A stretch of DNA of 64,000 nt from Serratia marcescens. GTDB lineage: Bacteria > Pseudomonadota > Gammaproteobacteria > Enterobacterales > Enterobacteriaceae. This document shows, one piece after another, positions 55,414 to 63,969 of this stretch. Location of the stretch: positions 186,001 through 250,000 of the forward strand of contig NZ_MJAO01000004.1 in the NCBI RefSeq assembly GCF_001902635.1, given 5' to 3'. The notes under the pieces are model-generated. The model ran no database searches and was not told where the DNA came from. It saw only the letters and a program-made list of their open reading frames with translations. The position numbers were made by a program, and so were the translations under genes. Numbering within the stretch: position 1 is the first letter of the stretch; each line of letters begins with the position of its first letter.

Positions 55414-56184
55414 GTGATACCTGTAGAACGCCATCAACAAATTCTTGCGCTGGTATCCGAACGCGGCGTCGTCAGCATCGCTGAACTGACCGAACGGCTG
55501 GGGGTTTCGCACATGACGATCCGCCGTGACTTGCAAAAGCTGGAAGAGCAGGGCGCGGTGCAGTCGGTATCGGGCGGCGTGCAGGCGCCGGAGCGGGTGG
55601 CGAGCGAACCTTCGCACCAGGCCAAAGAGGGGATGTTCAGCCGGCAGAAAACCGCCATCGGCCAGTTAGCGGCGCGGCAAATTCCCGCCAATAGCTGCAT
55701 CTATCTGGATGCCGGCACCACCACGCTGGCGCTGGCCAAACAGATCGGTGAGCGTGACGATTTGACGGTGGTGACCAACGACTTTGTCATCGCCGGATTC
55801 CTGATCGAACACAGCCAGTGCAAGATCATCCACACCGGCGGCACCGTGTGCCGTGAAAACCGCTCCTGCGTCGGCGAAGCGGCGGCGCAGGCGCTGCGCG
55901 GCCTGTTTATCGATCTGGCGTTTATCTCCGCGTCCTCCTGGAGCATGCGCGGTCTGTCGACGCCGAACGAAGACAAGGTGATGGTGAAGAAGGCCATCGT
56001 CGAGGCCAGCCGTCGCTGCATTTTGCTCAGTGATACTTCGAAGTACGGCAAGGTCGCGACCTACCTGGCGCTGCCGATCGCCGCCTTTGACGCCATTATT
56101 ACCGACGAGGGGTTGCCCGCCGCGGCGCGCGAGGCGATTGAGCAAGCGGGGATCGCGTTGCTGACGGCAGGGGCTGAGGGGTAA
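55414..56184 (+). CDS. DeoR family regulator of the threonate cluster (YgbI-like)
   Basis: 256-residue DeoR regulator. Helix-turn-helix near residues 18-40 (SIAELTERLGVSHMTIRRDLQKLEEQG) and a sugar-phosphate sensing domain (DAGTTTLALAKQI near 103; GGTVCRENRSCVGEAA). By position it controls ltnD-otnK-otnC-otnI-gntP, as YgbI does in E. coli. ATG-like GTG start 55414 has ACGAGAGGGAACC. Confidence 0.87.
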   Translation: MIPVERHQQILALVSERGVVSIAELTERLGVSHMTIRRDLQKLEEQGAVQSVSGGVQAPERVASEPSHQAKEGMFSRQKTAIGQLAARQIPANSCIYLDAGTTTLALAKQIGERDDLTVVTNDFVIAGFLIEHSQCKIIHTGGTVCRENRSCVGEAAAQALRGLFIDLAFISASSWSMRGLSTPNEDKVMVKKAIVEASRRCILLSDTSKYGKVATYLALPIAAFDAIITDEGLPAAAREAIEQAGIALLTAGAEG

Positions 56185-56262
56185 ACCCGAACCGGTATTG
56201 ATGCCAGGCTTCAGCGGTGAATCTTCTTCACCGCCGCCGCGGTTTTCAGCCATGCGGCTCGA

Positions 56263-57729
56263 TTAACGCGGCGGAATGGCAAAGCGGAAGCAGGCGCCGC
56301 TTTGCGCTTGCTCGATCAGCTGAATGTCGCTGCCGTGCAACTGCAGAATGCGCCGCACGATCATCAGACCCAATCCACCGGAAGGGCGCCGGGCACCGCT
56401 CAGGATCGACGGCCGCACAAACAAATCGGCGCGCAGCGCCTGCGGAATGCCGGGGCCGCTGTCGCTGACCTGCACCATCACCTGATCTTCCTGCCGCCAC
56501 AGCCGCACGCCGATGTCGCCGCCGGGCGGCGTATGGCGAATGGCGTTGTCCAGCAGGTTGGTCAGCACCCGCTCAATCAGACTGAGATCGGCGAACACCG
56601 GCGGAATGCCGGGGGCGATGTCGGCGTGCAGCCGCTGGTTGCGCGCCTCCGCCGCCAGCTCGAACTTTTGGAACACGTCCTGCAACAGTTCGCTGAGGGA
56701 GAAGGGCTCTTTTTGCGGCTTCACCACGCCGTACTCCAGCCGTGCCAGTTCAAACAGCTCCTGCGCCAGCTTGCCGACCTTGCGGCTCTGCGCCAACGCA
56801 ATCTCCAGATAGCGCTGCCGATCGGCTTCGCTCAGGGCGGCGGCCTTGACCGACAGCGTTTCCAGATAGCCGTGCAGCGAGGTGAGTGGGGTGCGCAGAT
56901 CGTGCGAGACATTGGCGATGAATTCACGCCGCAGCCGATCCTGCTGCGCCAGCGTTTGCCACTGCTCGGCAAGGCGCTGTGCCATGCGGTGGAAGGCCTG
57001 CTGCAGCTGGCTGACTTCATCGCGCCCGGCCTGTACCGCCGGCAGCGCCGCGTAGGCCTGCACCGCCTCGATGCCGCCGTTGTCCAGCGCGTTGACCTGT
57101 CGGGTCAGGCGACGGATGGGGCGCGTCACCCAATAAAACGCGAAACCGCCGGCGAGCAGGCTGAACAGCACCATCACCCCGGAGGTCCACAGCGCCATCC
57201 TGACCGCAGAGTTGAACTGGGCATTGCTGGCCAGCGCCGTGTACTCTTCGCCGAGCAGCACCACGTACAGATAGCCTTCGATCCGGCCATCAACCTTTAG
57301 CGGCGCGACGCTGAACACCTTGCGCCCATCCGCGCTGCGCGGATCGTCGCCATACACCGGCATCTGCGCCCCATCGAGCAGCGCCTGCAGCGGCGGCAGC
57401 GCGACCCGCTGCCGTTGCAGATGCCCGGCCGGCGCGGCGTTGCCGATAATCGTGCCCTGTTTGTCGAGCAGGTAAACCTCAACGCTGGGATTCACCGCCA
57501 TCAGCTGATCGAATAGGGTATGCACCGCCTGCGGATCCGGCCCGTTCACCCCCAGCAGCGGATTGCTGTCGGCGATATGCTGCGCCAGGTTGCCGGACAG
57601 GCGCTGGATCACCGCCTGGCTGTACTGGGTGCTGCTGCGCACCTGCATCCAGCCGGAAAAGGCGCAGCCGATGACGATCAGCAGCGCGAAGATCAGCGTG
57701 AGGCGTTGCGCTAACGTAAGGTTTTTCAT
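56263..57729 (-). CDS. Sensor histidine kinase
   Basis: 488-residue kinase. Two transmembrane helices (about residues 8-27 and 178-201) flank a periplasmic domain of about 150 residues. A HAMP follows, then HisKA with H276 in FIANVSHDLRTPL, and a HATPase domain (NLLDNAIRHTP N-box; DSGPGIP G1). Starts 3 bp after the response regulator stop, so co-transcribed. Divergent to the cytochrome/molybdoenzyme genes and so likely their controller. Confidence 0.88.
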   Translation of the reverse strand: MKNLTLAQRLTLIFALLIVIGCAFSGWMQVRSSTQYSQAVIQRLSGNLAQHIADSNPLLGVNGPDPQAVHTLFDQLMAVNPSVEVYLLDKQGTIIGNAAPAGHLQRQRVALPPLQALLDGAQMPVYGDDPRSADGRKVFSVAPLKVDGRIEGYLYVVLLGEEYTALASNAQFNSAVRMALWTSGVMVLFSLLAGGFAFYWVTRPIRRLTRQVNALDNGGIEAVQAYAALPAVQAGRDEVSQLQQAFHRMAQRLAEQWQTLAQQDRLRREFIANVSHDLRTPLTSLHGYLETLSVKAAALSEADRQRYLEIALAQSRKVGKLAQELFELARLEYGVVKPQKEPFSLSELLQDVFQKFELAAEARNQRLHADIAPGIPPVFADLSLIERVLTNLLDNAIRHTPPGGDIGVRLWRQEDQVMVQVSDSGPGIPQALRADLFVRPSILSGARRPSGGLGLMIVRRILQLHGSDIQLIEQAQSGACFRFAIPPR

Positions 57730-57732
57730 GGC

Positions 57733-58446
57733 TCACTCTTGCGGCGCGGCCGCGAATTTATAGCCCATGCCCCACACCGTGAGGATGCGCTCGGGTTCCG
57801 CCGGGTTGCGCTCGATCTTGATGCGCAGCCGGTTGATATGGGTGTTGACGGTGTGCTCATACCCCTCGTGCTGATAGCCCCAGACCTGATTCAACAGGCT
57901 CAGGCGCGAGAACACCTGGCCCGGGTGGCGGGCGAAAAAGTACAGCAGATCGAATTCGCGCGGCGTCAGCTCGACCGGCTGCTGGTGCAGGTGCACCTCG
58001 CGGGCGAGGGGATCGATGGTCAGATCGTTGAAGCTGAGCACGCCGGCGTCCAGGCGCAGGTTGCGGCTCATCGCTTCCTGGCGGCGAAACAGCGCCTTGA
58101 CCCGCGCCACCAGTTCCAGCATGGAAAAGGGTTTGGCCAGATAGTCGTCGGCGCCCAGCTCCAGCCCCAGCACGCGGTGTACCTCGCTGGAGCGCGCGCT
58201 GGTGATGATGATCGGTGTGTAGCGCGTCATGGTGCGCGCCCGGCGGCAAATCTCCAATCCGTCTACGCCCGGCAGCATCAGATCGAGGATCAAGGCGTCC
58301 CAGCCGCCCTGTTCCAGCATCGCCATGCCCCGGTTGCCGTCGGCGGCGTGGCTGATGGTGTAACCTTCGTCACGCAGATGCAGCTGCAGCAGCTCGGCGA
58401 TGTCGCCGTCGTCCTCGACGATCAAAATTCGTTTTGGCTTGTCCAT
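57733..58446 (-). CDS. OmpR-family response regulator
   Basis: 237-residue response regulator. Receiver domain with phosphoacceptor D55 (LILDLMLPG), acidic pocket D12-D13, and Lys near 105 (YLAKPF). Winged-helix output reads LTPREFDLLYFFARHPGQVFSR and ends TVWGMGYKF. First gene of the two-component operon. It faces the cytochrome b gene across 149 bp. Target genes inferred from that arrangement. Confidence 0.9.
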   Translation of the reverse strand: MDKPKRILIVEDDGDIAELLQLHLRDEGYTISHAADGNRGMAMLEQGGWDALILDLMLPGVDGLEICRRARTMTRYTPIIITSARSSEVHRVLGLELGADDYLAKPFSMLELVARVKALFRRQEAMSRNLRLDAGVLSFNDLTIDPLAREVHLHQQPVELTPREFDLLYFFARHPGQVFSRLSLLNQVWGYQHEGYEHTVNTHINRLRIKIERNPAEPERILTVWGMGYKFAAAPQE

Positions 58447-58595
58447 TCTCGTTACCGCTGATTGCCCGATTCTCTCTGAAGTCTACACAACCCCCACCGG
58501 CGGAGTTATCACATTTTATTTAACTTTGCGTGAGGCCTTGGGGAACAAATCCGGGGAATACTCGGCGTATCGCCTCATTGGCCGCAGGAGTTCGC

Positions 58596-59207
58596 ATGAG
58601 CCTCACCCTCACCCCGGAACAACGACAGACGGTACATCCGCTGTGGTTGCGGCTGACGCATTGGCTGAATGCGCTGGCGATGCTGATCATGGTGACCAGC
58701 GGCTGGCGTATCTACAACGCCTCGCCGCTGTTCAACTTCAGCTTTCTCAATGAGCTGACGCTCGGCGGCTGGCTGGGCGGCGCGCTGCAGTGGCACTTCG
58801 CCGGCATGTGGCTGTTCGGCGTCAACGGGCTGTGTTACCTGCTGATCAACCTGGTCAGCGGGCGTTTCAAACGCAAGTATTGGCCGCTCAGCCCACGGCA
58901 GTTTCTCGCTGATTTGGGCGCCGCGCTGCGCGGCAGGCTGCAACACGCCGATTTGCGCCATTACAACATGGTGCAACGTGTGGCCTATCTGTCGGTGATG
59001 GTCATCGGCGTACTAAGCGCGTTGTCCGGGCTGGTGCTGTGGAAATCGGTGCAGTTTCCGCTGCTGCGCACGTTGCTCGGCGGCTATGAGGCGGCGCGCT
59101 ATATCCACTTTTTCGCCATGTCGGCGCTGGTGGCCTTCGTCGTGATCCATCTGGTGATGGTGGCGCTGGTGCCCCGAACGCTGTTGGCCATGCTGCGCGG
59201 ACGTTAA
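58596..59207 (+). CDS. Cytochrome b561-type membrane protein
   Basis: 203-residue membrane protein with about four helices, of the Ni/Fe-hydrogenase-cytochrome-b family. Four histidines at about H22, H67, H171 and H185 sit in helices and can bind two b-type haemes. It probably carries electrons from the quinone pool to the periplasmic molybdoenzyme of the next gene, in place of the single-family MsrQ seen in E. coli. ATG 58596 has CAGGAGTTCGC upstream. Confidence 0.82.
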   Translation: MSLTLTPEQRQTVHPLWLRLTHWLNALAMLIMVTSGWRIYNASPLFNFSFLNELTLGGWLGGALQWHFAGMWLFGVNGLCYLLINLVSGRFKRKYWPLSPRQFLADLGAALRGRLQHADLRHYNMVQRVAYLSVMVIGVLSALSGLVLWKSVQFPLLRTLLGGYEAARYIHFFAMSALVAFVVIHLVMVALVPRTLLAMLRGR

Positions 59208-59217
59208 GGAGTTCACG

Positions 59218-59994
59218 ATGGAAAAGGATAAACGGATCATGACGATCGGTGAAGGGCAGGCGATCGTCAAAGAAGCGCAGCGGTTGTTGACCGCGTCGTC
59301 GCGCCGCCGCTTTCTGCGCAACGGCTTGACGCTGGGCGGTATCGCCATGCTCACCGGCTGCGATCTCAGCGACAACGCCAACGTCGAACAGGCGCTGAGC
59401 CGGATCTCTCGCTTCAACGATCGGGTACAGGGCTGGCTGTTCAGCGGCGATCGCCTGGCGCCGGTCTACCCGGAGTCGATGATCACCCGGCCGTTTCCGT
59501 TCAACGCTTTCTACGCCGAGGAGGAGGCGCCGGACATCAACGGCGACGACTACCGGCTGGAGGTGGCCGGGCTGGTTCAGGACAAACGCGCCTGGAGCCT
59601 GCCGCAGCTGCATCGGATGGCGCAGGTCAGCCAGGTGACGCGCCATATCTGCGTCGAGGGCTGGAGCGCCATCGGCAAGTGGGGCGGCGTGCCGTTTGCG
59701 ACCTTTCTCAACGCGATCGGGGCGGATCTGAGCGCCCGCTACGTTAGCTTCAAATGTGCCGACGGCTACTACACCAGCATCGACATGGCCACCGCGCTGC
59801 ATCCGCAGACGATTATCGCACTGACCTATGATGGCCAGATCTTGCCGCGCAAGTACGGCTACCCGATGAAGCTGCGCATGCCGACCAAACTGGGCTACAA
59901 GAATCCGAAACACATTCAGGTGATCGAGGTCACCAATCGCTTCCCGGGCGGTTACTGGGAAGACCAGGGTTACAACTGGTTTGGCGGCAGCTGA
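59218..59994 (+). CDS. Periplasmic molybdopterin-dependent oxidoreductase, MsrP/YedY-like
   Basis: 258-residue sulphite-oxidase-family molybdoenzyme. Tat-type signal SSRRRFLRNG (about residues 28-36) followed by a lipobox-like LTGC (Cys48), so exported and probably lipid-anchored. The Mo-binding Cys is in RHICVEGWSAIG (C145). MsrP repairs methionine sulphoxide in periplasmic proteins; here only likeness is shown. ATG 59218 has AAGGAGTTCACG; 10 bp after the cytochrome gene, so one operon. Confidence 0.82.
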   Translation: MEKDKRIMTIGEGQAIVKEAQRLLTASSRRRFLRNGLTLGGIAMLTGCDLSDNANVEQALSRISRFNDRVQGWLFSGDRLAPVYPESMITRPFPFNAFYAEEEAPDINGDDYRLEVAGLVQDKRAWSLPQLHRMAQVSQVTRHICVEGWSAIGKWGGVPFATFLNAIGADLSARYVSFKCADGYYTSIDMATALHPQTIIALTYDGQILPRKYGYPMKLRMPTKLGYKNPKHIQVIEVTNRFPGGYWEDQGYNWFGGS

Positions 59995-60053
59995 GGTGGC
60001 CGCCGGCCATTCTCCGGCACCCCGGTGCCTTTGACATGACGGAAGGAAATACC

Positions 60054-60329
60054 ATGAAAAAGTTATTCGCAATGATGATGTGCAGCGCGCTGATGCTGGG
60101 TGTGGCCGGCGCCAACGCCGCCGATGGCATGAGCAAAGACGCGATGAAAAAGGACGGCATGAGCCAGATGTCGCACGACGGCATGGCCAAAGACGGCATG
60201 AAGAAAGAGTGCATGGGCAAGGACTGCATGAAGAAAGACAAGATGGGGAAAGACGCCATGAAAAAGGATGGCATGGCGAAAGACGGCATGAAGAAAGACG
60301 AAATGAAGAAGGACGCGATGGGGCACTAA
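60054..60329 (+). CDS. Methionine-rich MXKDX repeat protein
   Basis: 91-residue secreted protein. Signal peptide (residues 1-22, ending ANA) then about 69 residues of near-perfect five-residue repeats of MxKDx type (KDAMK, KDGMA, KDGMK). The mature part has 14 methionines (20 per cent), two Cys (KECMGKDCM) and no large hydrophobic core, so it is probably unfolded. This is the family known as pentapeptide MXKDX repeat protein; function is not established. It lies 60 bp after the MsrP-like gene and is likely in the same operon. ATG 60036 is an alternative. Confidence 0.8.
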   Translation: MKKLFAMMMCSALMLGVAGANAADGMSKDAMKKDGMSQMSHDGMAKDGMKKECMGKDCMKKDKMGKDAMKKDGMAKDGMKKDEMKKDAMGH

Positions 60330-60394
60330 GCCGCCGCATCCCGCGGCCGCAAGCGGCAGGCCCGCTGTGGCTGCGGGCAACATAAGGAGAGGGG

Positions 60395-60865
60395 ATGATG
60401 CAGGCGACATGGCTGCGGCGCTTTCAGCGCTCGAACGGGGACATTATCGTTATGCGCGCGGCGCTGGTGGTGATCTTCGCCGCCTTCGGCTACGCCAAGT
60501 GGTTTGATTACGAGGCGCAGGGGCTGGTGCCGCTGATCGGCAACAGCCCGCTGCTGAGCTGGATGCATCAGGCGTTCGGCATCCGCGGCGCCAGCTATGC
60601 GCTGGGCGTCGCCGAATGGAGCTTCGGTTTGCTGCTGCTGGCGGGATTCTGGTCGCGGCGCCTGGGATTGCTGGGGGCGATCGGTTCGACGGTGACCTAC
60701 CTGACCACGCTGACGCTGATCTTTTCCACGCCCGGCGCTTGGGAACCTTCCGCCGGCGGTTTTCCGGCGATGGCCGGGGCCACCAGCTTTTTAATCAAGG
60801 ATCTGGTGTTGCTGGCCGGTTCCCTGGCGCTGCTGAAAGCCGACTTGCCGGCCGAGCAGGCATAA
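60395..60865 (+). CDS. DUF417 (YkgB/RclC-like) membrane protein
   Basis: 156-residue membrane protein with four hydrophobic segments, of the DUF417 family. It matches RclC-like proteins in the GYAKWFDYEAQGLVPLIGNSPLLSW section. RclC is part of the reactive-chlorine response in E. coli. Starts 65 bp after the methionine-rich gene and has AAGGAGAGGGG upstream; ATG 60395 or 60398. A terminator of the convergent betT overlaps its stop. Confidence 0.82.
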   Translation: MMQATWLRRFQRSNGDIIVMRAALVVIFAAFGYAKWFDYEAQGLVPLIGNSPLLSWMHQAFGIRGASYALGVAEWSFGLLLLAGFWSRRLGLLGAIGSTVTYLTTLTLIFSTPGAWEPSAGGFPAMAGATSFLIKDLVLLAGSLALLKADLPAEQA

Positions 60866-60891
60866 AAAAGGGCGTAGCCTGGCTACGCCCT
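60864..60891 (-). terminator. Terminator after betT
   Basis: Minus-strand AGGGCGTAG-CCAGG-CTACGCCCT hairpin followed by TTTTTT. Directly after the betT stop and overlapping the DUF417 stop. Confidence 0.8.
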
Positions 60892-60909
60892 CTCGTTATT
60901 TATCGACCG

Positions 60910-62949
60910 TCACATATCCGGGAAGGTCAGGGTGCCTCCCGGCGCTTCGCGATGAATGTGCAGGAAGTTCAGGTGTTTCTCGTACTGGTCGAGGATATCG
61001 CCAATCACCTGTTCCTTGCTGTAGTCCATCAGGTCATTACCCTGGGTGCCTTCCATCAGGAAGGTTTCCAGCCGGTAGTAGTGCGATTTACCGGAGCGGG
61101 CACGGTAGGTGAAACCCGGCACCGAGTAGCGCATCGGCCAGATCTGATAGATGAAATTCTGTTCCTCGCCCAGATGCACCAGCAGCTCCAGGTGGTTCAG
61201 ACGTTCGTCTTCGGTCGGCGGCACTTCGCTGAACTCCACTTTCGCGCCGCGCAACTCCAGCTCGCGCGCCACGTCCTGCATCGCCGGGCGGCAAACCTTA
61301 TCCAACATTTTCTGCGTGTACTGGGTGCCCGGGTAGTTCATCACCCGCGACAGGCGCTGTTTCCAGTTGAGCACGTCGTGGCTGGAGACCGGCACCGGCG
61401 CCAGGGTGCTGAGCGCGCTGGCCTTGCGGTAGTCTTCCACCCGCAGCGATTTATACAGCCCGGCCATCACGAAGAAGATCACGAAGCTGAACGGCAGACC
61501 CATGATCACCGTGGTTTTTTGCAGCGCCGGCACCCCGTCGGTCATCAGCATGCCGATGGTCAGCAGGCCGATGGCCACCGACCAGAAAATCCGCAGCCAG
61601 TTCGGCGCATCGTTATTGATGTCGGCCAGGCGCGAGGTGAAGTTGCCCAGCACCAGCGAGCCGGAGTCCGCCGAGGTGACGTAGAACAGCAGGCCGGTGA
61701 TGGTGGCCACCGAGGCGCTGAAGGTGAAGCCGGGGTATTGCGCCAGCAGGCTGTAGAAGCCGCGCTCCGGGAACTGTATCACTTCCTGTGCGAACTCGGC
61801 GTTGCCGTGAATGATCTGGTACAGCGCGCTGTTGCCGAAGATAGACAGCCACAGCAGGGTGAACACGAACGGAATGATCAGCGTGCCGACCACGAACTGG
61901 CGAATGGTGCGCCCGCGCGAGATGCGCGCCAGGAACAGGCCGACGAACGGCGACCACGCTACCCACCAGGCCCAGAAGAACAGCGTCCAGTTGTTCATCC
62001 ACTCCACCGGCCGATCGAAGGCGAAGCTGTTGAGCGTCATGCCCATAAAGCGATTGACGTAATCGCCGACGTTGAGCACCAGCGCGTTGAGCAGGAACTC
62101 GGTGTCGCCGAAGAACAGCACGAACAGGATCAGGCCCAGCGCCAGCAGCACGTTCAGCTCGGACAGGATGCGGATGCCCTTGTTGACGCCGGAGGTGACC
62201 GAGATGGTGGCCATGATCACCGACAGCAGGATCAGCGAGCCCTGCACCGTCAGGTTTTCCGGGATCTCGAACAGCACCTTGAGGCCGTAGTTGAGCTGCA
62301 CCACGCCGATGCCCAGCGTGGTGGCGATGCCGAAGATGGTGCCGAGCACCGCGGCGATGTCCACGCTGTGGCCGATCGGGCCGTTGATGCGCTTACCGAA
62401 GATCGGGTACAGCGCCGAACGGATAGTCAGCGGCAGATTGTAGCGATAGCTGAAGTAGCCGAGGGCGATGCCCATCAGCGCATACATCGACCAGCCGGTC
62501 AGACCGTAGTGGAACAGCGTCCAGACCATCGCCTGGCGCGCGGCTTCCAGCGTTTGCGCGTCGCCTTCCGGCGGCATCATGTACTGGGTCACCGGCTCGG
62601 CGACTGAGAAGAACATCAGGTCGATGCCGATGCCGGCGGCGAACAGCATCGCCGCCCAGCTCATCAGGCTGAACTCCGGTTTGGACTGCTCCGGCCCGAG
62701 CTTGATCGAACCGAAGCGCGAAGCGGCGATAAACACCACGAACACGATGTACAGCGTCGCCGCCAGCAGGTAGTACCAACCGAAGGTGGTCGACACCCAA
62801 TTCAGCGTGCGGGTGATCCACTGCCCGGAGAAGTCGGTGAAAAAGATGGTCATCAGCGAGAAGGCCAGGATCAGCCCCGCCGAGGTGAAGAAAACCACAG
62901 GATTGAGGCGGTCCTGCTGCGGTTTGGAGGAGGTTTCGCGTGTTGTCAT
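60910..62949 (-). CDS. betT: High-affinity choline transporter BetT (BCCT family)
   Basis: 679-residue choline uptake protein, E. coli BetT being 677. Twelve hydrophobic helices, BCCT signature region WTLFFWAWWVAWSPFVG (about residues 340-356), then a long cytoplasmic tail of about 150 residues used for osmotic regulation. Choline is then oxidised by BetA/BetB to glycine betaine. ATG 62949 is used, with AGAGG 5-6 nt upstream; ATG 62955 is too close to it. Divergent from betI. Confidence 0.92.
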   Translation of the reverse strand: MTTRETSSKPQQDRLNPVVFFTSAGLILAFSLMTIFFTDFSGQWITRTLNWVSTTFGWYYLLAATLYIVFVVFIAASRFGSIKLGPEQSKPEFSLMSWAAMLFAAGIGIDLMFFSVAEPVTQYMMPPEGDAQTLEAARQAMVWTLFHYGLTGWSMYALMGIALGYFSYRYNLPLTIRSALYPIFGKRINGPIGHSVDIAAVLGTIFGIATTLGIGVVQLNYGLKVLFEIPENLTVQGSLILLSVIMATISVTSGVNKGIRILSELNVLLALGLILFVLFFGDTEFLLNALVLNVGDYVNRFMGMTLNSFAFDRPVEWMNNWTLFFWAWWVAWSPFVGLFLARISRGRTIRQFVVGTLIIPFVFTLLWLSIFGNSALYQIIHGNAEFAQEVIQFPERGFYSLLAQYPGFTFSASVATITGLLFYVTSADSGSLVLGNFTSRLADINNDAPNWLRIFWSVAIGLLTIGMLMTDGVPALQKTTVIMGLPFSFVIFFVMAGLYKSLRVEDYRKASALSTLAPVPVSSHDVLNWKQRLSRVMNYPGTQYTQKMLDKVCRPAMQDVARELELRGAKVEFSEVPPTEDERLNHLELLVHLGEEQNFIYQIWPMRYSVPGFTYRARSGKSHYYRLETFLMEGTQGNDLMDYSKEQVIGDILDQYEKHLNFLHIHREAPGGTLTFPDM

Positions 62950-63232
62950 CGTCATCCTCTGAACTGAGTAAAATCGTGCCGCTCCGCATTCTGGGGCGCG
63001 CCGAGGCGCACCCGGAAAACGGGCGAATGAAGGCGGCGGCCGTCTCCGTAGAGGAGGGCCTGAATGATGCCGCTTTCGCCTGTTAATGAAGCGCCGGCGC
63101 GCTTCGCGGCGGGAACCGCTTACAGCCACTGATTTTGGTCAGATTCGTTAATTACCTCACAAAAATCAGCCAGTTCCACAACCAGATAGTACAAATTTTT
63201 AACCAGGCGGCAATAAAATATATGCAATTTTT

Positions 63233-63246
63233 ATTGAACGTTCAAT
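63233..63246. promoter_or_regulatory. Candidate BetI operator in the betT-betI gap
   Basis: ATTGAACGTTCAAT is a perfect 14-bp palindrome, 107 bp before betI and 284 bp from betT. I recall E. coli BetI binding a similar TTGAACG-N-CAAT sequence between its two divergent promoters (memory, not checked). Confidence 0.75.
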
Positions 63247-63352
63247 CAAAAAAAAGTTTAATAGTCCGCATGATGACCTGAATCGCGGGCGAAACGGCAG
63301 TGAAATTTGCCCGGTGAGATAAGGCCGAAGTCGGTTTTGTGAGAGTCGAAAT

Positions 63353-63955
63353 ATGCCAAAGGTAGGAATGCAGCCAATCAGAAGGCAGCAGTTGATTGAT
63401 GCCACGCTCGCCGCGGTAAACGAAGTGGGAATGCATGACGCCACCATCGCGCAGATCGCGCGGCGGGCCGGCGTTTCCAACGGCATCATCAGCCATTACT
63501 TCAAGGACAAGAACGGCCTGCTGGAAGCTACGATGCGCTATCTGATCAGCCATCTGGGTGAGGCGGTGAAGCTGCGGTTGCAGGCGCTGACCGATAACAG
63601 CCCGGCGGCGCGGCTGCAGGCCATCGTCGCCGGCAACTTCGACGACAGCCAGATCAACAGCGCGGCGATGAAAACCTGGCTGGCCTTTTGGGCCAGCAGT
63701 TTGCACCAGCCGCAGCTCAACCGGCTGCAGCAGGTGAACGGCCGCCGGCTCTATTCCAACCTGTGTGCCGAATTTCGCCGCGTCATGCCGCAACCGCAGG
63801 CGCGGTTGGCGGCCAAGGGGCTGGCGGCGCTGATCGACGGGCTGTGGCTGCGCAGCGCGCTGCGCGGTTCGGCGTTCAATCAGGCGCAGGCGCTGGCGCT
63901 CACGACCGAATACATCACGTTTCAACTCCGGGGGCAGACGCCGCCCGGAGGATAA
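63353..63955 (+). CDS. betI: Choline-responsive TetR-type repressor BetI
   Basis: 200-residue TetR-family repressor; E. coli BetI is 195. Helix-turn-helix [24 protein letters not shown] (about residues 26-49). N-terminal [18 protein letters not shown] matches BetI. It represses betT and the bet operon, and choline relieves it. Followed after 14 bp by betB. Confidence 0.92.
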   Translation: MPKVGMQPIRRQQLIDATLAAVNEVGMHDATIAQIARRAGVSNGIISHYFKDKNGLLEATMRYLISHLGEAVKLRLQALTDNSPAARLQAIVAGNFDDSQINSAAMKTWLAFWASSLHQPQLNRLQQVNGRRLYSNLCAEFRRVMPQPQARLAAKGLAALIDGLWLRSALRGSAFNQAQALALTTEYITFQLRGQTPPGG

Positions 63956-63969
63956 CCCAAGGAGATCCT

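Noticed and set aside
60080-60385. Arg/His/Glu-rich frame inside the Met-rich gene
   Set aside because: A shifted reading of the repeats; no signal peptide or ribosome binding site.
60616-62607. Plus-strand open frame of about 663 codons
   Set aside because: Antisense to betT, starting inside the DUF417 gene; His/Gln/Arg-rich shadow without motifs.
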